Shown: one piece after another, positions 1 to 8,555 of the stretch
Numbering within the stretch: position 1 is the stretch's first letter
How the letters are laid out: each line of letters starts with the position of its first letter
NCBI RefSeq assembly: GCF_002949735.1
Contig: NZ_CP026681.1
Location: forward strand, 1,612,001-1,676,000
Length of the DNA stretch: 64,000 nt
Reading direction: 5' to 3'
Origin: Nostoc sp. 'Peltigera membranacea cyanobiont' N6
Lineage (GTDB): Bacteria; Cyanobacteriota; Cyanobacteriia; Cyanobacteriales; Nostocaceae
The notes under the pieces: generated by a model
Database searches by the model: none
What the model saw: the letters and a program-made list of their open reading frames with translations, nothing else
Told to the model about the DNA's origin: nothing
Position numbers and translations under genes: made by a program

Positions 1-1
1 T

Positions 2-856
2 AATCTTAAAACTCAGGTGCTGGGAGAATCAGATAAAATAGTGACGATTTTGACACCAGAATTCGGTCTGATTCGAGCAGTGGCTCCAGGGGCACGTAAA
101 CACAACTCCAGCTTGGGCGGCAGGAGTGGTATGTTTGTTGTGAATGAACTATTGATCGCGAAAGGGCGATCGCTTGATAAAATTACTCAAGCACAGACGT
201 TAAAAACTTATCCTGGTTTAGCTAAAGATTTGGGAAAATTGGCTGCTAGCCAATATTTAGCAGAAATAGTCCTCTCTCAAGCTTTGAGCGAACAACCCCA
301 AGAAGAACTTTATGAGTTGTTCAATGAACATCTCCATCGCTTAGAAGCCTTGTCTAGTGCAAATGCATCTGGTGTTTTAGCTCATCTGGCTCATGGGGTG
401 TTTCACCTTTTAGCTTTAGCAGGAGTAACGCCGCAAGTGCAAGTATGCTGCTTATCTGGGCGCTCTCTCAAGCCAGACTTTGCAGACCCCAATTGGCAGG
501 TAGGATTTAGCATACCTGCGGGAGGAACGATTTGCTTAGAAACTAGGGAACGTTTACGAAAAGAGGGAGAGAGAGGTATAGGAGACCCCAAGTTCCCCAT
601 GCCCCATGCCCAAACAGTTGTTGTACATCGGCAAGAAATGCCTGTGATTTCTTGCCGTCTAGGTTCTATGGAACTGGCTTTGCTTCAACATCTGTCACAA
701 CCAGAGATAATGCAAATTGATGGTGCTAAAGACCATAACTGGTTATCTGTTGAGCAGATTTTGCGCCAGTATGCTCAATATCAATTAGGTCGCCCTATTC
801 GCTCTGCTACCTTGATCGACTCTTATTTTGCTGCCAACCATGATGCAACCATCTGA
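2..856 (+). CDS. recO: DNA repair protein RecO (5' end cut off by window)
   Basis: RecO helps RecF and RecR load RecA on single-stranded gaps and anneals complementary strands. The reading frame is open from base 2 (NLKTQVLGESDK), so the true start lies a few codons before the window; a GTG at 17 is internal. The N-terminal OB-fold carries the family motif GARKHNSSLGGR (about residues 30-41), then comes an alpha-helical domain. The C-terminal zinc-site cysteines of RecO are only partly kept (CC near residue 144, one C near 177). The stop overlaps the start of the downstream exporter gene, so the two are probably co-transcribed. Family call is firm. Confidence 0.93.
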   Translation, partial: NLKTQVLGESDKIVTILTPEFGLIRAVAPGARKHNSSLGGRSGMFVVNELLIAKGRSLDKITQAQTLKTYPGLAKDLGKLAASQYLAEIVLSQALSEQPQEELYELFNEHLHRLEALSSANASGVLAHLAHGVFHLLALAGVTPQVQVCCLSGRSLKPDFADPNWQVGFSIPAGGTICLETRERLRKEGERGIGDPKFPMPHAQTVVVHRQEMPVISCRLGSMELALLQHLSQPEIMQIDGAKDHNWLSVEQILRQYAQYQLGRPIRSATLIDSYFAANHDATI

Positions 857-2483
857 TTTGGATAAAAAAATCCTGCCTTTGTCACCAAGCCTCGCCAAAA
901 AACAGAATAGGGTATCAGATCCTACAGTCAGGAATCACTTGAGTGCCGTTTCAAAGTCTACACCTAGTCAAATCAATAGCCAAGAGATATCCCCAAAAGA
1001 GGTTTCTAAAAACGATCGCAATGGGACAGCCCAGACCCCAAAAACTGATGTTTCAAGTGAATCAGAAATACAATCTGAGGACAAGTTAACCTCTGCCCAA
1101 GCAGATGGAAATGGACAAAGTTTGCCAGTAGCTACTACCTCAGAACAAGAACCACCAAGCTTAGATGGATCTGGTTCAGGTGGAGAAGCTATTACAGGGA
1201 ATGTAAAACAGCAAGGGTTTTTGCCTGTATTAAAAAACCACAATTTTCTGGCTCTTTGGGGCGGTCAAGTTTTCTCCCAACTAGCAGATAAAGTCTATTT
1301 GGTGCTGATGATTGCTTTGATTAATACTCAGTTTCAGGCTAGCAATCAGAGTATTAGTGGTTGGGTGTCAGTCTTGATGATGGCTTTTACGATTCCAGCC
1401 GTACTATTTGGTTCCGTTGCTGGCGTGTTTGTCGATCGCTGGTCAAAAAAGGCTGTGCTAGTAGCAACGAATATTTGGCGCGGTATCCTGGTTTTGTCAA
1501 TTCCCTTTTTGTTGTGGTTGACTCATGACTGGAAACCCATAGGAGTGCTGCCAGTAGGTTTTTTGATCATCTTAGGTGTGACTTTTTTAGTTTCCACACT
1601 GACGCAGTTTTTTGCACCGGCAGAACAAGCAGCAATTCCCTTAATTTTAGAAGAACAGGATTTACTCTCGGCAAATTCGCTTTATACGACAACGATGATG
1701 GCATCGGTGATTGTTGGGTTTGCTGTTGGGGAACCGTTGTTAGCGATCGCAGATCGACTTTGGTCGCAACTTGGTGGTAGTGGTAGTTTGGGCAAAGAAC
1801 TTTTAGTAGGTGGTAGTTATGCGATCGCTGGACTAATTTTATTCCTCCTGGCAACTAAAGAAAAACACCACCACCCAGATACAGAATTCCCTCACGTATT
1901 CTCCGATCTGCGAGATGGTTTTGCCTACCTCAAAGCAAATCATCGCGTCCGTAACGCTTTGCTTCAGCTAATTATCTTGTTTTCTGTGTTTGCAGCATTA
2001 ACTGTTCTAGCCGTTCGCATGGCAGAAATAATTCCCAACATGAAAGCCTCCCAATTCGGCTTTTTACTAGCAGCTGGTGGTGTTGGCATTGCTGCTGGAG
2101 CAACAATTCTCGGTCAATTTGGTCAACGCTTCTCCTATACCCAGTTAAGTCTGTGCGGTTGTATGGGTATGGCAGCATCCCTGATTGGTCTGTCAATATT
2201 TACAACCCAACTATGGCTAATCCTTTTCCTGGTGGCGCTATTAGGTATCTTTGGGGCATTAGTGGGTATTCCCATGCAAACCGCAATCCAAACAGAAACC
2301 CCTCCAGAAATGCGTGGTAAAGTCTTTGGTTTACAAAACAATGTAATTAATATTGCCCTTTCCTTACCTTTGGCACTAGCAGGTGTTGCAGAAACCTTTG
2401 TAGGATTACAGGCAGTTTTTTTGGGATTAGCAGCTATCGTCTTTTCAGGAGGTATATTAACCTGGTATAACTCACATAAGTAG
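840..2483 (+). CDS. MFS transporter with long hydrophilic N-terminal extension
   Basis: About 547 residues. The first ~130 are hydrophilic and rich in Ser, Gln, Glu and Lys with no membrane segment. Then follows a major facilitator domain with about 12 hydrophobic segments, starting near NFLALWGGQVFSQLADK. The loop 2-3 signature is visible as GSVAGVFVDRWSKK. Overall form resembles the MFS_3/enterobactin-exporter (EntS) group, so drug or siderophore efflux is possible, but no substrate can be inferred. ATG 840 and ATG 843 both lie inside the end of recO; an upstream TTG at 828 is a less likely start. The recO overlap suggests translational coupling. The low-complexity N-terminus is unusual for the family and probably faces the cytoplasm. 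Confidence 0.85.
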   Translation: MMQPSDLDKKILPLSPSLAKKQNRVSDPTVRNHLSAVSKSTPSQINSQEISPKEVSKNDRNGTAQTPKTDVSSESEIQSEDKLTSAQADGNGQSLPVATTSEQEPPSLDGSGSGGEAITGNVKQQGFLPVLKNHNFLALWGGQVFSQLADKVYLVLMIALINTQFQASNQSISGWVSVLMMAFTIPAVLFGSVAGVFVDRWSKKAVLVATNIWRGILVLSIPFLLWLTHDWKPIGVLPVGFLIILGVTFLVSTLTQFFAPAEQAAIPLILEEQDLLSANSLYTTTMMASVIVGFAVGEPLLAIADRLWSQLGGSGSLGKELLVGGSYAIAGLILFLLATKEKHHHPDTEFPHVFSDLRDGFAYLKANHRVRNALLQLIILFSVFAALTVLAVRMAEIIPNMKASQFGFLLAAGGVGIAAGATILGQFGQRFSYTQLSLCGCMGMAASLIGLSIFTTQLWLILFLVALLGIFGALVGIPMQTAIQTETPPEMRGKVFGLQNNVINIALSLPLALAGVAETFVGLQAVFLGLAAIVFSGGILTWYNSHK

Positions 2484-2836
2484 TTATCAGCTAAAAGGAG
2501 TTATTATTCATTACCTTGAAGTAATTACTAATTTCCTTAAAGCTTTTGTGTTCATGGTAAACTGTGGTCAGTGAAAATTTATCATATACTTGTGGGATAT
2601 CAATCTGGCATTAGTCAGAATAAGTTGTTTAAGTACCAGAGATTAGCAACTTATAAGTAAAATAAATAAAGCCATCAATCCATTGGTTTAATTAGCTTAA
2701 AAATATGCTTTTTAAACTATAATGTGATGGGAATTTTTAATAAATAAAAACCAGCAAGTATAGCTAGATAAAATAAAAATCACAAAGGGCACACAAGTAA
2801 TAGCTCAACCCTGCTTTTCTTACAGCTAAATAAAGA
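2484..2836. other. Intergenic region, no gene seen
   Basis: 353 bp of AT-rich sequence between the MFS gene and the glycosyltransferase. A TATAAT-like hexamer at 2718-2723 could be a -10 element for the downstream gene, but no convincing -35 lies in front of it. No RNA gene recognised. Confidence 0.4.
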
Positions 2837-3985
2837 ATGCGTATAGCCTGGATTGGAAAAAAATCACCCTTTTGCGGCAATGTAACCTACAGTCGAGAAA
2901 TTACAAATGCTTTGCTAGATAGGGGACATCAAGTTAGCTTTCTTCACTTTGCCCAGGAAGATTCTGAACCTGACAATTGGCCAAATCTTCGAGAGGTTTC
3001 TTTGCCTTTCATTTACAAGTCTCAGGTTTACACAATCCCCACTTTTAAAGCGACCAAACTTTTAACTGAGTCGTTGCGGGAAATCAAGCCAGATGTAGTC
3101 CATGCTTCCTTGACGTTATCTCCTCTAGACTTTTTTCTACCGGAAATCTGTGAGGAACTGAGATTACCTTTAATTGCCACTTTTCACACACCGTTTGCTG
3201 GCAAGGGGGCAAAGCTAGTATCGGGAACACAACTTTTGGCTTATCAGCTTTACGCACCTTTTTTAGTTAACTACGATCGCGTGATTGTATTTTCCCAAAT
3301 TCAGCGAGAATTATTGGCAGGGATGGGCGTAAGGGAAGAAAATATTGCCGTAATTCCCAATGGTGTTGATACCGTTAAGTATTCTCCAGGATTTTCTCAA
3401 ATCAAAGCGGAATTTAAAGCCGAACGCTTGTTTGTTTATCAAGGTCGAATAGCACCAGAGAAAAATGTCGAAGCGCTCCTTCGGGCTTGGAAGCAGTCGG
3501 CAATGAGTCCTGGTACGAAGTTATTAATTGTTGGCGACGGCCCTTTAAAGTCTTCTTTAGAGCCGTTTTATGGTTCAGAATACGGCATTATCTGGTTGGG
3601 ATTTGTTGCTGATGAAGACCGACGCATTGAGATTTTGCGGGGCGCAGATGTATTTGTTTTGCCTTCATTGGTAGAGGGTTTGTCCCTATCTTTGTTAGAG
3701 GGAATGTCATGTGGGTTGGCTTGTTTAGCAACAGACGTGGGTGCAGATGGAGAAGTATTGGAAAAGGGCGCAGGTGTAGTTATTAGTACTAAAACAGCGC
3801 GAACGCAGTTAAAAACCCTTTTGCCTGTGTTGCAAGATCATCCAGAGTTAACAACCTTACTGGGGCAAAAAGCCAGACAGCGTGTATTAGACCGCTATAC
3901 CCTCAGTAAAAATATTACTCTGCTGGAAGAACTTTATAAAGAAGTTTTAGCACAGCGACCTCTACCGCTAAGTCGTAGAGCGTAG
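2837..3985 (+). CDS. Family 4 glycosyltransferase (possible DgdA-type galactolipid enzyme)
   Basis: 382 residues with the GT-B fold of retaining GT4 enzymes. The N-terminal acceptor domain starts MRIAWIGKKSPFCGNVTYSR. The C-terminal nucleotide-sugar domain contains IPNGVDT (near 172) and the EX7E motif (E277 and E285 within EGLSLSLLEGMSCG). No signal peptide or membrane span is seen, so it is probably a cytoplasmic or peripheral enzyme. The N-terminus resembles, from memory, the cyanobacterial digalactosyldiacylglycerol synthase DgdA (Slr1508 type), which would place it in thylakoid galactolipid synthesis. That assignment is inference; another lipid or polysaccharide acceptor is possible. It stands alone on the plus strand. 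Confidence 0.8.
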   Translation: MRIAWIGKKSPFCGNVTYSREITNALLDRGHQVSFLHFAQEDSEPDNWPNLREVSLPFIYKSQVYTIPTFKATKLLTESLREIKPDVVHASLTLSPLDFFLPEICEELRLPLIATFHTPFAGKGAKLVSGTQLLAYQLYAPFLVNYDRVIVFSQIQRELLAGMGVREENIAVIPNGVDTVKYSPGFSQIKAEFKAERLFVYQGRIAPEKNVEALLRAWKQSAMSPGTKLLIVGDGPLKSSLEPFYGSEYGIIWLGFVADEDRRIEILRGADVFVLPSLVEGLSLSLLEGMSCGLACLATDVGADGEVLEKGAGVVISTKTARTQLKTLLPVLQDHPELTTLLGQKARQRVLDRYTLSKNITLLEELYKEVLAQRPLPLSRRA

Positions 3986-4109
3986 GGAAAATGAAAAAGT
4001 GCGATCGCACTGTAAATCTTAAGATGGTAATGAGTGCGATCGGGTAAAATACAAATACCTAACTAACAATTCTCTTACCAGTTTTACAAGGCTATCTAGA
4101 GTTAACGAA

Positions 4110-4505
4110 ATGAAGTATCATGCAAGTCAGATAAAGGTGAGAAATATCCCTGACTTAGAGCAGCTAGAAGATGGAAAGTGCTGCCGAACATACGTTTATT
4201 GCTTCACAAATCCGTTGCCTGAACAAAACGTTATTGACCAAATTGCAAATAGTTTGGAGAAGAGATTTACCTTTTCCAAGGAAGTATATGAGATTCCTGA
4301 AGATGTTGAAATTTGTGCATCTATTTTCATAGAGCGTTTACAAGATAACGAAGCCAGAGTTCGTGTTTTGACAAATCAACCAGAAGAAGTTTGCGTTTAC
4401 ATCTTTGGGACACATAATCTGCCACGCAAAATTGAGGAAAGGTTTGGAATTGTACAGTCGATTCAGGGGGAACAGCGAGAGACTTGGATTACTGACAGAC
4501 AGTAG
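4110..4505 (+). CDS. Hypothetical protein
   Basis: 131 residues, not recognised. Mixed alpha/beta composition with no signal peptide or membrane segment. There are five cysteines, including a CC pair near residue 24, and no CxxC pair. ATG start chosen at MKYHASQIK; the gene lies 124 bp after the glycosyltransferase in the same direction, with HIP1-like sites (GCGATCGC) in the gap. Codon use looks like its neighbours. Confidence 0.6.
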   Translation: MKYHASQIKVRNIPDLEQLEDGKCCRTYVYCFTNPLPEQNVIDQIANSLEKRFTFSKEVYEIPEDVEICASIFIERLQDNEARVRVLTNQPEEVCVYIFGTHNLPRKIEERFGIVQSIQGEQRETWITDRQ

Positions 4506-4669
4506 GGTAGAACTTTTGCTTGATTGTTCTTCTGGGAGTCGCTGGATATCTTCTGACTTAACTTATGGGTGCTATGTATGTTTTTTTCTGGGCAATTATC
4601 GGCAAAAATTAATAAATTAGTTAGAATGAAATAATAAATAAAATAAAATTAAAGCTACAAAATGAACAA

Positions 4670-5113
4670 ATGACTGCAATCATCGACATAAAAACATTAT
4701 ATGAATCCAATTACCTGCAATGGTTAGAGGAGACTATTAAATGTCTCAAAAATCGACAATTAGCAGACGTTGACTATGAAAACTTAATAGAAGAACTGGA
4801 AGATTTGGCTAAAAATGAAAAAAGGCGAGTAAAAAGTTTATTAGAACAGATTATTAGACATTTATTACTTTATCAATATTGGGATTTAGAAAAGCCAAGA
4901 AATGCTAATCATTGGGCTGCGGAAATTATTAGTTTTCGGAACCAACTAAATGAAGATTTAAGTGCCAATTTACGCAATCATTTAGAGGATAATTTCAGCA
5001 TAATTTATAGCAATGCCTTAGATTATGTTAAAGCTAAAACGAATTTAACCAATTTACCTGAATTATCTGCTTATACCTTAGAGCAAATTTTGGATAAAAA
5101 TTGGTTGCCTTAA
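4670..5113 (+). CDS. DUF29 family protein
   Basis: 147 residues, the usual size for DUF29, a helical cytoplasmic family that is strongly expanded in cyanobacteria and has no known activity. Visible family features are the opening IDIKTLYESNYLQWLEETI, the central LIEELEDLAKNEKRRVKSLL and the helix LEQIIRHLLLYQYW. A second member lies at 13254-13712 on the other strand. DUF29 genes often sit among toxin-antitoxin and repeat-rich regions, as here next to an antitoxin, but no role is established. Confidence 0.85.
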   Translation: MTAIIDIKTLYESNYLQWLEETIKCLKNRQLADVDYENLIEELEDLAKNEKRRVKSLLEQIIRHLLLYQYWDLEKPRNANHWAAEIISFRNQLNEDLSANLRNHLEDNFSIIYSNALDYVKAKTNLTNLPELSAYTLEQILDKNWLP

Positions 5114-5176
5114 TCTGTGATTCTTTGCACGAGACATATTCATATTTTAACTCAGCAACATTATAAAATTAAGTCA

Positions 5177-5413
5177 CTACAATTTATCAAATTCTTCTGG
5201 TTCTACGTTAGGCACTTTATTCAAAACTTGCTGAAATTTTTCCCAACTACCGCTTTTGGCTTTTTCTCCCAAATAGTCTTTGGTCATCCATGCGGAAACT
5301 TGTGCAGATAAAGCAATAGTTGCAAGTTGTTCAATAGAAATATTTTCTCTTGCTGCTAAAGCTTCAATTTGTTTATATAAAGATTCAGGTAGCTGTACAT
5401 TTAAGTTAGTCAT
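5177..5413 (-). CDS. Antitoxin-like protein of a PIN-type toxin-antitoxin pair
   Basis: 78 residues, starting MTNLNVQLPESLYKQIEALA, with an N-terminal ribbon-helix-helix/CopG-like stretch (about 1-40) and an acidic C-terminus (VPNVEPEEFDKL). Start chosen at 5413 because AGGAGA lies just upstream; the longer in-frame extension back to 5476 is the tail of the decayed toxin. The start codon overlaps the toxin stop (ATGA), a typical toxin-antitoxin arrangement. Since the toxin is lost, this antitoxin is an orphan. It could neutralise a related toxin elsewhere in the genome or be on its way to loss. Confidence 0.7.
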   Translation of the reverse strand: MTNLNVQLPESLYKQIEALAARENISIEQLATIALSAQVSAWMTKDYLGEKAKSGSWEKFQQVLNKVPNVEPEEFDKL

Positions 5414-5529
5414 GGGATTTCTCCTACTATTTGCAAGAATTCTTTGGGTGAAACTACCCTCAGTCCAATAGATCATAAACCACTAAGCAGTACATTAGTA
5501 TCAAGTACAAGTCGGTACGCATTTGTCAT
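5410..5529 (-). pseudogene. Remnant of a PIN-domain toxin, only both ends left
   Basis: Reading from ATG 5529 on the minus strand gives MTNAYRLVLDTNVLLSGL then TGA. In the same frame it continues SIGLRVVSPKEFLQIVGEIP then a TGA overlapping the antitoxin start. The first part is the start of a PIN nuclease, with the catalytic Asp of the LDTNVLLSGL motif. The second part is the usual C-terminal tail of the same family. The roughly 100 residues between them, holding the other acidic residues, are gone. This looks like an internal deletion that joined first and last exon-sized pieces. No nuclease activity is possible. Confidence 0.72.
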
Positions 5530-5586
5530 TATTTCGCTGTTAGTAGTATTTTTACCGTAGTGACCAGCTTGTAGTTTACCTATCGA

Positions 5587-6393
5587 TCAATTAATATTTG
5601 AATTATCCACTAAAGACCATCCTAAACTGGTTGGCTGTTCATAAACCCGTTTTAGAGTATTTACATCTCTGGGAGAAATAGGCGACGGGTTACGAACTTG
5701 GGAAAAGTATAAAGCATCAGTTTGTAGCGGACTATGACCCCAAATTCCTAGCGCATGACCAAATTCGTGGCGGGTAGCTGCAATGAGATAATCACCTATT
5801 TGACTGGGACTTAGCAAGATAGTGAAGCGGTGAGATAAAACATTGTTGCTGGTGTATAACTCGTAAGTAGTTTGTGCCGATCGCGCACGAGGTATATTGC
5901 TACCAGGGGAAATTTGTAGAGGTGGCACTTTTCGCGCGATCGTAATATCAGCAATTTCTGGCTGTTCGACTATTATCAAAGGCAAATAAGTATTCCACTC
6001 CTGTACACCTTGCAAGACACTGTTAACCCATACTTGAGCTTGTTTTTCGCTGATGGCTTTTGGTAGTTCTACGTAAACTCGAACGGGAAATTGTGACCAG
6101 ACTAAATAACCTACTTGGGTTGTTGTGATTTGGGAAAAGTAATCACCACTGTTTGTGCTATCTTGCCACTGTGCAAGTGTGGGCGGTAAGGGATGGGGTT
6201 TTGGGGTGGAGAGAGAGATTACTGAGTCTGAATATACATATTTTGGTATTATTGTAAACCCATCACTCGACTGAAGATTAACAAAAATGATTAACAGCCC
6301 TGTGCCAAGAAAAAAGGCAAGGGCTGTAATTAACTGCCGTGAAATTAAATTTATTAGGGTGTTAACTATTTGGTGTTGGGTTTTTTTCCCCAT
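5587..6393 (-). CDS. Membrane-anchored matrixin-like zinc metalloprotease
   Basis: 268 residues from ATG 6393 (MGKKTQHQIV); an earlier in-frame ATG at 6426 would run into secG. One membrane segment lies near residues 23-42 (ITALAFFLGTGLLIIF), so the catalytic part is probably periplasmic. The zinc motif is HEFGHALGIWGH (H209, E210, H213, H219), the HExxHxxGxxH form of metzincins. Upstream VRVYVELP and VLQGVQEWNTYLP are typical of cyanobacterial matrixin-type peptidases (M10 group). It begins 10 bp after the secG stop, so it is probably in the same transcript. Substrate unknown. Confidence 0.82.
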   Translation of the reverse strand: MGKKTQHQIVNTLINLISRQLITALAFFLGTGLLIIFVNLQSSDGFTIIPKYVYSDSVISLSTPKPHPLPPTLAQWQDSTNSGDYFSQITTTQVGYLVWSQFPVRVYVELPKAISEKQAQVWVNSVLQGVQEWNTYLPLIIVEQPEIADITIARKVPPLQISPGSNIPRARSAQTTYELYTSNNVLSHRFTILLSPSQIGDYLIAATRHEFGHALGIWGHSPLQTDALYFSQVRNPSPISPRDVNTLKRVYEQPTSLGWSLVDNSNIN

Positions 6394-6403
6394 TGACCTA
6401 TCC

Positions 6404-6637
6404 TTATTTAGGCAGCCAACCAGCACTTAAAACTACTGTTAGACCGAGAAAAATTACTGTCAATGCCCAAGTAATTCGGTTTAAGGTGTTTTCTGCACTT
6501 TTGGTACTGCTAAATAGCTGGGCTTGCCCACCAATGGCTCCAATGCCATCACCTTTGGGGCTATGCAGTAAAACCAAGATAATCAAACCAGTGGCGGAAA
6601 ACGCCCAAATACCTTGCACGATATTAGTAACTGTCAT
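6404..6637 (-). CDS. secG: Preprotein translocase subunit SecG
   Basis: 77 residues with two membrane segments (about 1-21 and 52-73) and the family loop SPKGDGIGAIGGQAQLF between them. SecG is the small subunit of the SecYEG channel in the plasma and thylakoid membranes and aids protein export. Length and layout match cyanobacterial SecG. It follows gpmI at about 100 bp on the same strand; the metalloprotease gene follows closely. Confidence 0.93.
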   Translation of the reverse strand: MTVTNIVQGIWAFSATGLIILVLLHSPKGDGIGAIGGQAQLFSSTKSAENTLNRITWALTVIFLGLTVVLSAGWLPK

Positions 6638-6735
6638 GGTAGGAATCTCATTTATAACAATTTTTCAAAAACACGATTCAGAACTCAGAAGTTAGGAGTT
6701 TTTAGTAAACTCCTAACTCAGGACTCAGCAATCTT

Positions 6736-8334
6736 TTACAGCCCTATTTGCACGGGGGTGCGAGTGCGTTGCATCTCGTAATCTGCTGTTTTTAGCAGCG
6801 ATCGCCCGGTCATTTCTGGTGGCTGAGGCAGCTGTAAAATCTCTAGAATTGTGGGGGCGATGTCGGATAGCTTGCCATCGGTTCGCAGTTCGACATTTGT
6901 GCCATATCCAGGGATTTTGACTTTCTCGCCTTCTACCAAGATCAAGGGGACTGGGTTAGTAGTGTGGGCTGTCCAGGGATTACCCCCATCATCTAGCATA
7001 TACTCAGCGTTGCCATGATCGGCAGTAATTATTGTTGTACCACCGACTTTGATAACGCTTTCTAATAGGCGACCCAAACAACGATCGACTGTTTCAATTG
7101 CTGTAATAGTAGCGTCGATTTGACCAGTATGCCCTACCATATCTGGGTTGGCATAGTTAATCACAACTAGAGAATACGTACCCTTTTGAATCGCAGCGAT
7201 CGCAACATCTGTAACTGCTACTGCTGACATGGCTGGGGCGCGATCGTAAGTAGCTACCATTGGGCTGCTTACTAATTCCCGATCTTCTCCGACAAAAGGT
7301 TCCTCCAGACCCCCATTAAAGAAATAGGTGACGTGGGCGTATTTTTCTGTTTCGGCGGTGCGGAACTGATTCAGACCATGATTGGCTATGACTTCTCCCA
7401 GAATGTTACTGAGATTCTGAGGCTCAAAGGCTACAGCCACACGTAAGTCTGAATCGTACTGTGTAAACGTGACAAAAGATAGGGGTGTGATTTGCTGTCT
7501 TTCAAAACCATTAAATGTGGGACTAACTAAAGCTTGAGTCAGTTGTCTGGAGCGATCGGGGCGGAAGTTGAAAAATATCACCCCATCCCCTGGTTCTATT
7601 GCGCCTGGCGCAATTCGGATTGGGTTGACAAATTCATCTTTTACCCCTTCGGCATAAGATGCTTGCAAGATTTCTACAGCCGTGCGATTATCACCCGTAC
7701 CATCTTGGATCATCACGTCGTAGGCGCGTTTTACTCGATCCCACCGACGATCGCGATCCATCGCGTAGTAGCGACCGCTAAGGGTGACTATGCGTCCAAT
7801 TCCGGCGCGGTCTATATAATCTTGCAGCAGTGCGATCGCTCTTACCCCGTCAGTTGGGGCGGTGTCACGGCCATCGGTAATGGCGTGAATACAAACTTCT
7901 GGAATTCGCTGGTCTTTGGCTAAGTCAAGTAGTCCGAATAGATGGGTGATATGCGAATGTACCCCTCCCTCAGAACAAAGCCCGACTAGATGCAGCTTGC
8001 TATTCCGAGAACGAACTTCCTGGCAAATTTTGACAAGGGCTGGGTTTAAGGCAATAGAACCGTCTTCAACCGCATCGGAGATGCGTACAAGTTCTTGCGG
8101 TACCACTCGCCCAGCACCAATGTTCAAATGACCAACTTCAGAGTTGCCCATTTGACCCTCTGGCAACCCTACGGCTTTTCCTGATGTGCGGATGAGTGTA
8201 TGCGGGTAAGCTGCCCATAAACTGTCCATAATTGGAGTTTTAGAAGCAACAATAGCGTTTCCTCGCTTTTCCTCGCAGTAGCCCCATCCATCTAAAATGA
8301 CTAGCACCACAGGAGCAACAGGTGCTTTGGTCAT
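6736..8334 (-). CDS. gpmI: 2,3-bisphosphoglycerate-independent phosphoglycerate mutase
   Basis: 532 residues, the normal length for the cofactor-independent enzyme that interconverts 3- and 2-phosphoglycerate with two Mn ions. Visible are the metal-binding ILDGWGYCEE (D15), the phosphoserine nucleophile in QMGNSEVGHLNIGAGR (S65), GRDTAPTDG and TADHGNAEYM near the C-terminus. It belongs to the alkaline phosphatase superfamily and acts in the cytoplasm in lower glycolysis, feeding carbon fixed in the Calvin cycle to pyruvate. gpmI-secG adjacency is common in cyanobacteria. ATG start at MTKAPVAPVVLVILDG. Confidence 0.97.
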   Translation of the reverse strand: MTKAPVAPVVLVILDGWGYCEEKRGNAIVASKTPIMDSLWAAYPHTLIRTSGKAVGLPEGQMGNSEVGHLNIGAGRVVPQELVRISDAVEDGSIALNPALVKICQEVRSRNSKLHLVGLCSEGGVHSHITHLFGLLDLAKDQRIPEVCIHAITDGRDTAPTDGVRAIALLQDYIDRAGIGRIVTLSGRYYAMDRDRRWDRVKRAYDVMIQDGTGDNRTAVEILQASYAEGVKDEFVNPIRIAPGAIEPGDGVIFFNFRPDRSRQLTQALVSPTFNGFERQQITPLSFVTFTQYDSDLRVAVAFEPQNLSNILGEVIANHGLNQFRTAETEKYAHVTYFFNGGLEEPFVGEDRELVSSPMVATYDRAPAMSAVAVTDVAIAAIQKGTYSLVVINYANPDMVGHTGQIDATITAIETVDRCLGRLLESVIKVGGTTIITADHGNAEYMLDDGGNPWTAHTTNPVPLILVEGEKVKIPGYGTNVELRTDGKLSDIAPTILEILQLPQPPEMTGRSLLKTADYEMQRTRTPVQIGL

Positions 8335-8508
8335 AGTAAAATTGCCCTTTACTTTTTGTAATACCCGAATGATACCATTGCTAATCCACGCCGCAAGTGA
8401 ATTTTTACTTATTAACTTCTTTTATGAAGGACTTGCGGTTTTTTGAAATATTTTTAAATTTTAGTAGTTTTTCTATGATGTTTTAGGACGCGAAAAAAGG
8501 AGTGATTA

Positions 8509-8540
8509 CTTAGTAGTAGCGTTTTAGCACTACTACTAAG
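8509..8540. terminator. Perfect 11-bp hairpin after the ABC-F gene
   Basis: CTTAGTAGTAG (8509-8519) and CTACTACTAAG (8530-8540) form a perfect stem with a 10-nt loop. It lies about 15 bp past the end of the minus-strand ABC-F gene, so it is a likely 3' end signal. There is no strong U tract, so it may act as an mRNA end stabiliser. Confidence 0.55.
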
Positions 8541-8555
8541 CTAGTATCCAATCCT

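Noticed and set aside
968..1243. Antisense frame inside the MFS gene
   Set aside because: Reads the low-complexity extension in reverse; no support.
2484..2836. RNA gene or riboswitch before the glycosyltransferase
   Set aside because: No conserved structure or motif recognised.
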